Positions 1-10,768 of a DNA stretch of 64,000 nucleotides are shown piece after piece (position 1 is the first letter of the stretch; each line of letters opens with the position of its first letter). The stretch lies in assembly GCA_030704615.1 (NCBI GenBank), contig CM060734.1:16866001-16930000 (forward strand). Reading direction: 5' to 3'. This DNA is from Takakia lepidozioides (taxonomy: Eukaryota; Streptophyta; Takakiopsida; Takakiales; Takakiaceae). Below the pieces are notes generated by a model, which was not told the DNA's origin, made no database searches, and worked only from the letters and a program-made list of their open reading frames with translations. The position numbers were made by a program, and so were the translations under genes.

Positions 1-1166
1 CACAAGATACAGGTCACCACTAAGAAATCTAGTAGGCTACCTGCTACCAGAAGACCTCGTGGAGTCAGAGAGTATGACTGGAGGGGAGGGCTTGATGAGG
101 AGCAGGAAGCTACACTGTTTGCTGCACACCCAGAGTGGGAGCAGGTTGCAGAAATACAACTTGGAGGCCTGAGTTGCTTTAAAGGTATCTGTTGTGGTGC
201 AGTAACAGCAACACCAATTGAGGGGGAAATAAGTAGTTACCCACCACATTTCTATGAAGAAAGAGAGGGAGAAATAGAAATCCTAGAGGAACCAGCCACT
301 GTGAGTTTACAGGATGACGTAGTGGCTGGATGGACAATCACAGCTGAGGAGCAGGTGAGAGAAGAGAATGTGGGAACTGAGGAAGAACCAAGAATGGTGA
401 AAGTAAGGGCTGATTTGGAGCCAGAATTCTTTGAGGAAGCTAAGAGCTTATTTATCAAGTACAAAGATGTATTTGCTTAGAGTTATGAAGATCTAAAAGG
501 GATACCACCTGAGATCTGCCAGCATAAGATTGAACTGGAACCAGGGTCGGTACCAATCAAACAGGCAAGGTACATGATGAATCCCAACTATGCACAAAAG
601 GTTGGGGAGGAGATCAAGAAGTTGGCTGAAGCTAAGTTCATATACCCGATAGAGTATACAACTTGGCTATCACCCATTGTGATAGTTCCCAAGAAGAATG
701 GCAAACTGAGAGTTTGTGTGAACTATAAGAAGTTGAATGATTGTACAAAGAAAGATCTATTTCCTTTGTCATTTCACAGAAGCTGTACTGGACACTGTGG
801 CAGGCCATGAGATGTACTCATTTATGGATGGGGCTTTAGTGGGTATAACCAAGTGCAAGTAGCGGAAGAAGACCAGGGAAAGACAGCTTTCATCACAGAG
901 TGGGGTGCTTATGCATACAAAGTCATGCCTTTTGGACTTTGTAATGCACCAGCAACTTTCCAGAGAGTGATAAATGAATCTTTCCATGAGTATCTGGATG
1001 ATTTCATGCAAGTGTTCTTAGATGACTTTAGTGTGTACAACTCTAAGAATGAGCACTTGCAAAAGTTGGAGTTATGTTTGGCCAGATGCAGGATGAGAGG
1101 TCTTGGTCTGAATCCAGAAAAGTGTACTTTCTGTGTAAACTCAGGGGTACTTCTGGGACACTACCA
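1..1166 (+). pseudogene. gypsy reverse transcriptase remnant
   Basis: Broken reading of the linker and RT that copy genomic RNA into DNA. Frames show the linker (about 1-540), then RT motifs: a PKKNGKLRVCVNYKKLN block near 690-740, FGLCNAPATFQ near 930-960, and the catalytic FLDD near 1015-1026. Breaks: TGG to TAG at 478-480 (copy A1 reads Trp there), a frameshift near 770, and a large deletion after 1160. Athila/Tat-type plant gypsy RTs also carry a LDDFSV-type active site, which places the family. The upstream end lies outside the window. Confidence 0.9.
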
Positions 1167-1655
1167 GTGGAATTCTTATTACCTACCATGAGAACTGAAT
1201 GGGGAAGGAGAATGGAATTGGAGGATTCAATTCAAGTAAGGAAACATGAATTATATCATGTGGAAGAAGTACGTGCTGATGCAGCAGATAACATGACCAG
1301 AATTCAGATGAAGATGAAGGATCGGTTTGATGAAGGTAAATTGAAGACTTTTAAGATGGGTGATTTGGTACTGTAAAGATTAAAGCTTCTAATCTTAAGT
1401 CACCATGGAAAGGACCTATGTCATATAAAAGATGTATGATAATAACACAGTTATGTTACAAACCATTAACAAAGAGATGCTTGGTAGAGTCAATGGCAAT
1501 AAGTTGAAGGGATACAGTGGTATCCATGATAGACCATTGCAGCATGATTTGCATCTTGAAACACAGATGCAGTCACAGACTACACCGGTAACGCCAACGG
1601 AGCATGAAGCACTTGTCGTAAAGCCGAATGTGTATGGCCATAGCAGAGAATACGG
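1167..1655 (+). pseudogene. gypsy integrase C-terminal remnant
   Basis: Matches the integrase tail of copy A1 at 46905-47390: a PVEFLLPTMRTEWG segment, the KHELYHVEEVRADAADNMTRIQ segment (in part), then a region near 1432-1600. The GPY/F-like module (SPWKGPYV in A1) is damaged: a short deletion follows GDLVL at about 1374 and brings a stop. The catalytic core and the HHCC zinc domain are lost in the deletion just upstream. Non-functional. Confidence 0.85.
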
Positions 1656-1785
1656 GTGTTCACACAGCCATCACAGCCCACCACAGTCTAACACAGCAAA
1701 TCACAGCCCACCACAATTTAACACAGCATATCACAGCTCACCACAGCTTGACACAGCCTGTCACAGCCCAACACAGCCCACAAGG
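1656..1785 (+). repeat. CACAG-based minisatellite, gypsy internal type
   Basis: Imperfect tandem units of about 34-36 bp built from CACAGCCCACCACAG and ACACAGC...TATCACAGC. The same minisatellite lies between integrase and ORF3 in copy A1 (47400-47540) and copy A3 (58500-58690), so it belongs to the element. Confidence 0.85.
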
Positions 1786-3474
1786 TTGCAGATAATAGGA
1801 AGAAACTGGATTCTCATACAGTAGAGTGTACATTTCTGGGATACAGTGAAGAGGCTAAAGCTTATAGATTGTGAGGGTGAGTTCATCTAACAGAGATCTA
1901 GATACAGTATTGCCGAGAGGAGAAGAATTAGGTTCAATCCCACAACAAAGACGGTCTGTCAGAAATAAGAAAACACCTGATAGATTAATAGAAACTATTG
2001 AGGGAAGGAAGCCTTGGAGAGCACTTATTACTCAATCATCTATAATAGAACCTACTACTCTTAAAGAGGCTTTATCAGGGTCAGATGCACTTCACTGGGA
2101 GAAAGCTATTGAGTCATAACTTTTGTCATTTAAAAAGAATAACACCTGGTCATTAATTGAATTACCTGCTAATCGTAAAACAATAGGGTGTAAATGGGTT
2201 TTTAAGGTGAAATTAAAAGCTGATGGAAGTATAGAAAAATCTAAAGCACGCTTAGTAGCAAAGGGTTACTCTCAGATTAAAGGGGAAGATTATGATGACA
2301 CGTTTGCACTTGTAGTAAAGATCACATCAATTAGAGTTATTCTAGCTATAGCAGCTCAATTTGATTTGGAAGTCAAACAAATGGATGTTAAAACGGCATT
2401 TCTAAATGGCCATCTAGAAGAAGATATCTACATGGATATACCAGAAGGACTTAGTTTACAGTCAAATACAGAGTTGGTTTGTAAGTTAAACATATCACTT
2501 TATGGACTGAAGCAAGCACCTAGAGCATGGTACCAACGGATTGACACGTTTTTAAGATCTGTGGGATTTCAACGTAGTACCGCAGACACTAATGTCTATG
2601 TTATACAACATGGATACATGTAACCCTGTATCTACTCCATTGGAAACTGGAGTGAAGTTGTCACAGGAAGATAGTCCTAAAACCCTGGAAGAAAAGAAGA
2701 CTACGGAATGTGTTCCATATCAGAGCGCAGTAGGAAGCCTTATGTTTGCTATGGTATGTACAAGACCAGACATATCATATGTTATTGGAACAGTGGTGCA
2801 ATATTTGAGCAATCCAGGAGAGAAGCATTAGTGTGTTGTGAAGAGAATCATTCGGTACTTACAAGGTACCAAAGAAAAGGGAGTAGTGTTTAAAAGGAAC
2901 TTAGATGAAGTCTTTCCTTTGCAAGGTTACTCGGATGCGGATTGGGCTGGAGATGTAGACAGCAGGCGCTCAACATCAGGGTACTGCTTCATTTTTTCAA
3001 GTGGAGTGGTCAGTTGGGCAAGTAAGAAACAACGCGCAGTGGCTTTGTCAAGCACTGAAGCAGAATACATGTCTTTGTCAAGAGCAGCTACGGAAGCCAT
3101 TTGGCTTCGAAGGCTATTCAAGGATCTGGGGTTATCTCAGAGAAATCCAACTTATATCTTCTGTGATAACCAAAGTGCAATAGCCTTAACAGAGAATCCG
3201 AAGTTCCATGCTAGGAGTAAGCACATCGACATACAGTTTCATTTCATTCGAGAGCAAGTGATGGCAGAGGAGCTTCGAGTCAGCTACTGTAGAACAGAAG
3301 AAATGTTGGCAGATGTACTTACCAAGAGCTTGTCGAAGGAGAAACACTATCACTGTATACAGGGAATGGGAATGCTAGAAATCAATTCAGACATTGATCA
3401 GAAAAACCCTGCAAAAGAAAATAAGAAGTTTAGACACCTTAATAATTAATTAACTAATCTCTCGTCAGTGGGAG
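1786..3474 (+). pseudogene. Ty1/copia pol remnant (RT and RNase H)
   Basis: 5'-truncated copia polyprotein. It opens in the integrase-RT linker (KKLDSHTVECTFLGYS, near 1800), continues to the RT core (KARLVAKGYSQ, then VKQMDVKTAFLNG near 2370-2410, and YGLKQAPRAWY near 2500-2530), and then RNase H (GYSDADWAGD, SSTEAEYMSLS, CDNQSAIAL, HIDIQFHFIRE). The catalytic YVDD segment is deleted at about 2620, where the frame jumps to NPVSTPLE. Stops interrupt the frame at 1872, 2117 and 2829. Gag, protease and integrase are absent. It abuts the gypsy minisatellite upstream and its own 3' LTR downstream. Confidence 0.93.
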
Positions 3475-3690
3475 TGTTAGAAATAAATGACGACTGCACA
3501 CAAAAACCGGAGACGGGAGGCGGAGCGATGGCGGAGCTACAACGGTCGTTTTTTGTTCTCTCTTCCCATGTTTTCCCAATATTCTCTTACCACAGTTTGC
3601 GAGCAGGGGAGTCTCACTGCTCCACAACTACACGGTGATTCAAGAGCTTCTTTTACATATATTTTTCAAGCAACAATGGATATCAACATT
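3475..3690 (+). mobile_element. copia 3' LTR (5' end clear, 3' end uncertain)
   Basis: A short purine tract (AGTGGGAG) directly precedes TGTTAGAAATAAATGACG at 3475, the usual layout of polypurine tract then LTR start. An end at the TATCAACA near 3688 would give an LTR of about 214 bp. No second LTR is in the window to fix this end, so the right boundary is a guess. Confidence 0.55.
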
Positions 3691-4075
3691 CATTCTGAAA
3701 ATAGTGTTTTTAGTTCATCAACTTCATCTTTGCCTTTTCTTCTTCTCTTTTATCTCCTCTAGCCAGCCAGAATCCCTAGCAATAAGCATTGAAGCCGCCA
3801 AATCTCTATCCTCCCTCCCCCACCGCCCTATTTTTTAGCTCCTCCATCAATCACGTCTTTCGCTTCGTCCATAATCTTCGAGTTTAAGCATTGTTCTCAG
3901 GGTTGGTTTAGGGTGTAGTTCTCGCTTTCTGTCATCCCCTTCTAGCTACACATAAGAGTCGCTTTCAAAAATCAGCTTTATTTGCCTTCTGTTGAGTAAG
4001 TGTGATTAGAATAGGTGTCTTCACCTCCTTAGTCAAATCCCTCCCTCTCTCCACTTTACTCTTTCTCTTCCCTCA
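3691..4075 (+). other. pyrimidine-rich stretch, probable LINE 5' leader
   Basis: No gene seen. The sequence is rich in C and T and leads directly into the LINE ORF1 start at 4076, as expected of a LINE 5' untranslated region. The join with the copia LTR is not resolved. Confidence 0.4.
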
Positions 4076-5748
4076 ATGGCCCCTGGCTTCTTTAAATCCC
4101 TCCTCAAAGATTCGATGGACTCTAGGTTCCCCAACGGAGGTCACTATCAGCAACAAAGGAGAACCCATCCCTCGACAGGAACTGGATTTTTTCAGGCCCA
4201 CCAGGAGCGCTCCAAGATCCTCTCCAACAGAAACCCAGTAAGAAACTCCCCCCCAGACATTCCCAGCCCGATTTCCCCACTGCAGCCGTTCTTTAAAATT
4301 CCACGTCTCCATTCCGATACAGAGGACAGTCCCCTCCCACCGCCGACAAATGATGATTGGTCTAACGATACAACAGCGCATCAGGATGAGTTGGATAAGG
4401 ACTACCATCTCATCCATTTGAATGTTTCCGATCTTCAAAAAAGAGTGTCAACAATGGAGGAACACGGGATCTTAATCCACTTTCCAGGGAAAAAGGTGGA
4501 CAGGGCCACTGTGCGTGACTGGGCAATAAGACACCTTGGAGGACCAGGTGAACTCAATCAGCTATTCTGCCATGCAAAAGGTAGGGGCTTTTTCTCCATA
4601 GTCTTTGAATCAAAGGAGGCTGCCAACCAAGCCCTTGCGTTTAACCCACACACAAGGGGTTTCAATGTCAACATCTTCCCGTGATCCGCAAAAATGGGCC
4701 ACAGAAATGGCAAATTGTGGGGGCCAAGGATCGTATCGGTGCCCTACATTCCTGATCAGTACTTAGTGAACTTGCCTGACATAGCCAACCACTTTGGCTC
4801 CTACCCTGGATGTCTAGTAGTTTTTGACCCCCTGATGTGCACACTAAGCTTAAGACAGGATCCGGCTTGGAGCTCGGCCACAATAGCATCTAGACTCAAT
4901 GAAACGGGCAATGCCAAGTTTGTTTTGATGATGCCCAATGAGGAGGCCCTGCCACACTATGTCAGGGCTGCCAATCGACGATGAGGGCAATTATTTCACT
5001 ATACGGTTAATTGAGGATACCACCTATGCAGCTTGCTTCAACTGTGGACTTTTGAGGCATATCAAGCTCAACTGCCCTTCTGTGAAACGTAAGAGATTGC
5101 CTCCTTTCGCCCCTGTGGCTGAACAGTCTCTAGATCTCTGGAAACCAACAGCAGCAGGCACCTCCACAGTTCCAGGATCAACCCCAGGGTCAACCATCAA
5201 GGCTTTTGCCCGTCAACAATCAGGATGCCCTTTTGTCTCTCCTCCCAACTTGGACATCACTAGGGACCCAATGCAAGAGGAAATCCAAGCCCATCAGCAT
5301 CAACATCGGAGGTCCTCTACATCCAAAGGCAAAGAAAAAGTGCTGGAACAGGAACATCATTCTGCCCCTCCAATCCAGCTGACAAGCCCCTCTTCTAAAG
5401 GAGGCCCACAGATAACAACAGGTATATCCTGCAACACATCCTTGCCAATCGGTGCCTAACACAGGCTCATTTTCAGACCTGGACCTCATTGGATGTTCTG
5501 CCCTGGAAACATTTGCGGCCCCTCAGGCCTCCTGCGTTACACCTCTGATATTTAGAAGAGGCAAGCCCCCCGGAATTCTTATCACATCTGACGATTTGGA
5601 AATGGAGTTTGATGATAGAGGGGTATATGAATTTGGGTCAGAGCATCCCCACCGGTGTCCTCAAATGCCACGGCAACGGTACTCGAGCCCCCGGCCATGG
5701 TATCCGCACCCCCGGGCCCGGTGCAGGAGCCGGGCCCTCGTCAACCCG
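4076..5748 (+). pseudogene. LINE ORF1 (DUF4283-like, CCHC zinc knuckle), broken
   Basis: RNA-binding ORF1 protein of a plant L1-type LINE. The first segment (4076-4684) has a polar N-terminus and then a DUF4283-like domain (VRDWAIRHLGGPGELNQ, and GRGFFSIVFESKEAANQAL). After a stop at 4682 the next segment (4694-4984) holds VPYIPDQYLVNLPDIANHFG. Another frame (about 4938-5459) carries a zinc knuckle with spacing CX2CX4HX4C (CFNCGLLRHIKLNC, near 5035-5076) and a Pro/Ser/Gln-rich tail. A further open stretch, 5452-5640, probably continues it. At least two frame breaks make it non-functional. No endonuclease domain follows. Confidence 0.8.
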
Positions 5749-5878
5749 GCCGGTACCTGCTGAAGCGACTAAAAAGCACGCCGGCGTGCATTTATGGCGT
5801 GCTAGTAAGGCGGTGTCTGCTAGGTGGTCCCTCCGCAGCAAGGCGCGTCATCAAAAATTACATGTGCAGGCTAGTTTG

Positions 5879-5962
5879 ATGGAGTTGCCGCTGGGGGAGG
5901 GGAGTGTTGGAGGCCGCGGGATGGAGTTGCCGCTGGGGGAGGGGAGTGTTGGAGGCCGCGGG
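5879..5962 (+). repeat. perfect tandem duplication of 42 bp
   Basis: Two identical adjacent copies (5879-5920 and 5921-5962) of a GC-rich unit starting ATGGAGTTGCCGCTGGGGG. No function is evident. Confidence 0.95.
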
Positions 5963-7200
5963 AGGTTACCGTGCAGTGGTGTTTAGTGTACCCCCAGGGA
6001 GATGCTCTTAGATGGGATACATAATGAGGAATAACATTGTGGGTAATAGTCGGGTTGGTCCCTGGTAGCGAGTAGGTCATTTTTGCCGGGTAATATTTAT
6101 AAGGGTGAATATTGTGAGGTAGGTGTAGATGGATGATGGGATGGAGGTAGGTGGGGGTTATAGTTTTTAATGTGGTGGGAATATTGTAGGTAGGTGAGTA
6201 GCCTGGATGGATGACATCTAGCAGAGAGGATGATAGTACATGTGAATGAATGAAGTGACGGTGATGGGTGGTAGCTGGATGATATGTATCCGCACAATAG
6301 TGAGTAGCATAATGATAATGGTGATTGACATTGGGTAAAATCATGGAGTAAAAGTATTTGTGTAGAATCATGGAGTAAAAGTGTTTGTGTAAAATCATGG
6401 AGTAAAAGCATTTGTGTAAAATTGCGTGAGGAGAGTAGCCATTGTGTAGAGAAATAGGGCCAGTGTGTCCAAGCAGCTTGTTGAGAGGAGGATGGAAGCA
6501 CTTGGTGATCCTCGTTTGGAAGAGATCCTGTAAGAAAGAAATGAGGGATAGCTCGATGGACAGACAGTGTTGAGTGTATATTAGAGGTTACGTTATGGGA
6601 TGAAGCCATGTCGTATAAATAAGAGAGGTACATGCTAAACACTGGATACAGTTGTGAGGGCAGGTGGTATTGTTGTGAGGGGGGCGGATATAGTAAGGCA
6701 GAGGTAAGTAAGGTCTGATAAAACCAGGAGACCATTGATTTTGGGTATGGAAGAAGGCAGCAGACTTGGCAATCAGCGAATGCACATTGACTTCAGGAGC
6801 CCATAGAATTGAAAGGGAGTTATGCAGCACATATGAAAGTGATACGATGAAAGGAATTGTAGGTGAGTCATGGTAGTTACCTGTGGTGATAGTATGCTTC
6901 AACTGATGAGGATTGAAAGGGCTTGTACCTGGCGGAGTAGAGTAAGGTACCAGGGATGATGACTGGCATAAGGCAGTTTGTCGTTAGTACTGGTCTTGAG
7001 CAGCAGGGTGTTTTGTGGGTGTGCGTGGCTGATCCAGCTGAGTAGTGAGATACCAATATTTGAGGTCGGGAGACCATCTGTGACATAACAACTTTGCATC
7101 AGGGGTTGATGATAGTTCGTTGTGAATAGCACATGATCTTCTGTTCTTAGAAAAGGAAGAAAAGAACCATGGTTGGGGGAAGGGGTGAGTGTGCTCCCTG
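5963..7200. other. non-coding AT/GT-rich stretch
   Basis: No gene recognised. Minus-strand open frames here (for example 5871-6398 and 6097-6735) are low-complexity His/Tyr/Ser/Pro sequences without recognisable motifs and are probably composition artefacts. The only structure noted is the 27-bp triplication at 6339-6419. Confidence 0.5.
6339..6419 (+). repeat. 27-bp tandem triplication
   Basis: Three adjacent 27-bp units (6339-6365, 6366-6392, 6393-6419), each starting AATCATGGAGTAAAAG and differing at a few positions. Confidence 0.95.
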
Positions 7201-7289
7201 AGTATAAGATGATATTGAGATGGTTGGGGACGAAGATGGATTCCGTCGAGCAATATTATTGAACACTTGGTGTGCAACCTCTGTTTGCC

Positions 7290-8790
7290 CTTTTCCAAGA
7301 GTCCAATACTGGCACCAGCATTTAGAAGGCCAAAGAATGTAACTCCGTTGGGTGCTACCCCTTCCTGGAGCATTTGCTCATCTTTAATCAAAGCATCTCT
7401 GCCACACTCTTGCTGAGCATGTCCTGTAATCACGAGTTGGTGACCGACATCAACCTCACCACAGTCTGGTTGTGGTATCGCACCAGTAGCCAACTCGGAC
7501 TGCTGTCTCTGCTGTGGAAGCGAGAATGATTCAACTGAAAGATCTCTGTCGAATACTCCTTTCGCATCCTCGATGCACCCACATTTTGCATACATGTCCA
7601 CCAGGGCAGTGTTCAGAATGACAGTTGGTACAGTTCCAGCTCTAGCAGTAGTGTACATATGAGTGTTGGCATACATGATAAGTGTGGTAAGGTCATCGTA
7701 GAGTGACATGAAAGTGGACACGTACCCGGCAGAAGTATAACTGAAGGATTGGAAAAGCAATGAAGGGGTTGCGATAGGTGACCATACCAATTGGTCTACA
7801 AATCGGGCAGCAGGTGCCCTTACCAGTACTGGTGAATGTGGGCAATGGAGGGAAGGGTAGGTGTACTCCCTGTGAATTAAAGGGCTTTGAGAAGGCTGGG
7901 AGCGGGGCTGGAGTCTCCTCAGCTACCTATGCCGGAGCACTGGGTTGATAGTGTTGATTGACGTGCATCCTTCATGCTCTCATATTTGGCATACATATCT
8001 GCAAGGGCAGTCTCCAAGACGACATCTGTAGCCATTCCAGCTTTGACATGGCCATCCAACCTGGCCTGCTGCTTCTGCTGTGGAGGCAGGAGTAATTCAA
8101 CAAGAAGATCTCTGGGCATAGGAGGCTGGATCAGGCTGGATCAGGTTGGAGCAGGTTGGAGCAGGCTTGGAGCAGGCTGGTGCAGGTTGGAGCAGGTTGG
8201 AGCAGGCTGGAGCGGGTTCTTTCCCCAAGGTCCCTAGGCTAACACATGTATTGAGGGTGCTGCCAGTGACTTTGTTTGGTTTGACATGCTCACGTTGCAT
8301 TTGCCAAAAGAGTTCTAAGGCTGCATCCCCTTGACCATTCTGAGTAGACCCTTTGATCATTGCAGTCCAAGAGACTACATTCCATTCAGGCATTTTGAAG
8401 AACACTCTGCGATATACAACACACTCCCACACTTGCAATACATGGCGACAAGGGCAGTCCCCACAAACAGATCTGATGCAAATCCAGCCTTAATGATTGC
8501 CGCATGGATTTGCTTGCCCTGCTCCAGAGCTGCTGGGATGGTACATGCATTGAGGACGCTAAGAAAAGTGATCTTGTTTGGTTTCAAGCCTGCTCGCTGC
8601 ATTTGGCCAAATAGTTTAAATGCCTGCTCACCATGTTGTGGGGGCAGGTCATTGCATAGGCATTGAGTGGATGGCTGAGCCATCTTGTCAAAAACTTGAC
8701 GTGCATCCTTTACACTTCCGCTGTTGGCATACATGTTGACGGGGGCTGTCTCCAGAGAGAATCCAGGTTGGCTCGTCACATTGCAGGTAC
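7290..8790 (-). pseudogene. decayed PLS-type pentatricopeptide repeat gene
   Basis: Plant PPR proteins bind organelle RNA through about 35-residue helical repeats. Reading high to low coordinate on the minus strand, recognisable blocks are: VNMYANSGSVKDARQVFDKM (near 8740-8680), then GLKPNKITFLSVLNAC and ALEQGKQIHAAIIKAG (near 8600-8500), TALVAMYCKCGSV (near 8440), NVVSWTAMIKGSTQNGQG (near 8390-8330), VLETALADMYAKYESMKDARQ (near 8015-7955), ILNTALVDMYAKCGCIEDAK (near 7620-7560) and GVAPNGVTFFGLLNAG (near 7360-7310). The blocks are in different frames and a minisatellite interrupts them at 8128-8222. Spacing and order fit one ancestral PPR gene that has decayed. Confidence 0.8.
8128..8222 (+). 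repeat. GGAGCAGG minisatellite inside PPR remnant
   Basis: About eight degenerate units of roughly 11-12 bp (core GGTTGGAGCAGG, with GGCTGGATCA variants). It interrupts the PPR pseudogene and looks like a late expansion. Confidence 0.9.
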
Positions 8791-10768
8791 TGATTATGTG
8801 TGCCTTAGGCCTGATCAGCAGGTAGTGTGTCTGCAGGTTGTGAACTGCACTGGCGAGGCGTGGGGTCAGCTTGAAACAAGATTCTTCGGACTGGGTAGTG
8901 TCACCAGGAGCTGCAATGCTGGTGGCTTGGCCATGGCTGGCCCGGATGGTGAGAGATTGCCGGCGGGGATACTGCAGCTGATTGAGTGATGACAAGTCAG
9001 TGTTGTTGACTCCAGGATTTCTGGCGACGAGTGGATGCATAGGGAGCCTGTTGTAAATCTGAGATGGGGGCACCTGATTGGATAGTGGTAAATCAGCGTG
9101 GTTGTCTCCATAATTTATGGTGACGAGTGGATGCCAAGGAATTAGCCCGGATACAGCGGATACAGCTTTGACGCAGCTCATAGGAAGTCGGTGGCTCTCC
9201 TCCCGAGCACCTGGGCTGCCGTATGCCCTGAGGTGATTGTAGAGCATAATGAACTTGGAAACCACAGACAGCTGCCACTGTCCAGCAAAAAGCAGCAGTG
9301 CTGCTTTACAATTCTTAGGCCTGCCCTCTCCATAGAAGATGCTTTGCTGGGGAGTAATTGTCAACTGAAGAACACTTGAGACATTGAAACTGTTCAACAG
9401 ACCACCTACATTTCGATTCAGCTGCACATCTGTAGGCCAGAGTGTTGCCCGTTGCAGATTTGCCATTGCTTCTGGTTCATACAAAGTAGGGTACCTGGGA
9501 AATGAATCTCTCCTTGACGAGTTGGTGAAAGCTTGCACGAGAACGTCGCCATCCTTAGCCAATTTCTTGGACGCTTTTGCTGGGAAAAGGGGACGGCCAG
9601 GCATACAATGCGTGTGCACTTGCTCTGTTTCTATGGAGACGCCCGCCAAATCAGTGTTCATTGGCGGGAGATCAGGGGTCATCTCAAAGCGGGGTTGAAT
9701 GGGCTCACCATAGAAGATGTCTCTCTGGAATGTACTTGCCAGCTGAAGTATACCTAAGACATTGACGCTGATCTGCGAGCCTCCTGCAATCTTGCCCCAG
9801 CCATATAGGATGCAATGCGAGAGTGTAAATGCCAGCAGAAGAATACCTGTCCGTGGGGAGCATCGGGGAAAGGACTCATTGCAAATACCATCTGTGAGAG
9901 CTCCTGCAGTGCACCCATAAACTGCAGAGGGCTCCAACTGCGATGCTACATTGACAGGATTGAAATAGTGGTTGTCACCCGGAGCTGCGATGCCCTCCAA
10001 ACGCCATTGCGAGTTGTCTCCAGATCTGCGAGCATGGAAGAGGGGGCAGCAAACTGCTCCAGTCTCGGTCTCTATAGCGACACCCAACAATACAGTGCTC
10101 ATTCGCGGAGAACCAGTGGTCATCTCAACGCGGGGGTGAATAGCCAACTGTGTCATTGCATTGATTTGACATAAAAACACGTTGTCAGTGTTGTAGATAG
10201 GTGAAGGTGACTGCAGGGCCTTGCACCAAGCAGCATACACTGTATTCCAACAATGAGGTTCTAATCCCCGCACGTCCAGTGGCAGCTTGGTGTTAGATGC
10301 CTCAGAATAAAATGCAGCACAGAGAGAAGGAGCTTTGGGTCGAGTCAAGACACTCATGTGTCTCCCTGTTTCTGAAGAGGGCCGCCAACTGGTGATGTGA
10401 ATCGTCACATGTGGTTTTGACAGCCATCGAGCAACTCCTGAGGGGGTATTCCAAAACACATTCAAGGGGGGGAGCTTTGCATAGAGCGGTAACAGCAGGG
10501 TTACCTCCATGATAGGGGTGTCTTGAGGGCTTCTCGAGCTGGCTCTTAGTGACTTCATCAGTCGGTGTGAGCCGGGGGGGATGGCGATCGAACGCCTGTA
10601 CACTCTTAACAATGTAAATCCTTGCCTGATACAACGGTGGAGGGTGGGAGGCCTGTCAGCTGCATATAGGGGCATCGTCATGAGCAGAGAGCTCGGGCGC
10701 CCAGCTATGATGGTGAAAATGCGACCGTGAAGAGACCTTGTGACCCAAAAAGTGGTCCTCATACGCAT
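8375..10768 (-). CDS. 797-codon open frame, unknown function, PPR-like C-terminus
   Basis: A single uninterrupted minus-strand frame of 2.4 kb, long for non-coding DNA. The last about 140 residues overlap the PPR remnant (motifs VNMYANSGSVKDARQVFDK and KPNKITFLSVLNAC). The first about 650 residues match no family I recognise. They contain diverged internal duplications: segments near FEMTPDLPPMNTDLAGVSIE and VEMTTGSPRMSTVLLGVAIE are alike, as are VLGILQLASTFQRDIFYGEP and VSSVLQLTITPQQSIFYGEG. On the DNA these are repeats of about 60 bp at 9330, 9710 and 9802. It could be a real repeat protein fused to PPR modules, or a chance open frame kept open by repeat amplification. The start codon at 10768 is the first ATG and is not otherwise supported. 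Confidence 0.3.
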   Translation of the reverse strand: MRMRTTFWVTRSLHGRIFTIIAGRPSSLLMTMPLYAADRPPTLHRCIRQGFTLLRVYRRSIAIPPGSHRLMKSLRASSRSPQDTPIMEVTLLLPLYAKLPPLNVFWNTPSGVARWLSKPHVTIHITSWRPSSETGRHMSVLTRPKAPSLCAAFYSEASNTKLPLDVRGLEPHCWNTVYAAWCKALQSPSPIYNTDNVFLCQINAMTQLAIHPRVEMTTGSPRMSTVLLGVAIETETGAVCCPLFHARRSGDNSQWRLEGIAAPGDNHYFNPVNVASQLEPSAVYGCTAGALTDGICNESFPRCSPRTGILLLAFTLSHCILYGWGKIAGGSQISVNVLGILQLASTFQRDIFYGEPIQPRFEMTPDLPPMNTDLAGVSIETEQVHTHCMPGRPLFPAKASKKLAKDGDVLVQAFTNSSRRDSFPRYPTLYEPEAMANLQRATLWPTDVQLNRNVGGLLNSFNVSSVLQLTITPQQSIFYGEGRPKNCKAALLLFAGQWQLSVVSKFIMLYNHLRAYGSPGAREESHRLPMSCVKAVSAVSGLIPWHPLVTINYGDNHADLPLSNQVPPSQIYNRLPMHPLVARNPGVNNTDLSSLNQLQYPRRQSLTIRASHGQATSIAAPGDTTQSEESCFKLTPRLASAVHNLQTHYLLIRPKAHIISTCNVTSQPGFSLETAPVNMYANSGSVKDARQVFDKMAQPSTQCLCNDLPPQHGEQAFKLFGQMQRAGLKPNKITFLSVLNACTIPAALEQGKQIHAAIIKAGFASDLFVGTALVAMYCKCGSVLYIAECSSKCLNGM

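Larger units (their letters stand above)
1..1785 (+). mobile_element. Ty3/gypsy retrotransposon fragment, family A copy A0
   Basis: Plus-strand piece of the same gypsy family seen complete at 40512-52794. It enters the window in the protease-RT linker, runs through part of RT, then jumps at about 1161 from the RT motif GVLLGH to the integrase C-terminal region. Copy A1 has about 1.6 kb here (45294-46902) coding for the RT end, RNase H and integrase core. The piece ends inside the CACAG minisatellite, where copia sequence begins at about 1786. It has stops and frameshifts and cannot be autonomous. No LTR is present. Confidence 0.9.

Noticed and set aside
5871-6735. Minus-strand frames of 175 and 212 codons rich in His, Tyr, Pro and Ser
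   Set aside because: Low complexity, overlapping in different frames, no motif; the strand composition alone can keep them open.
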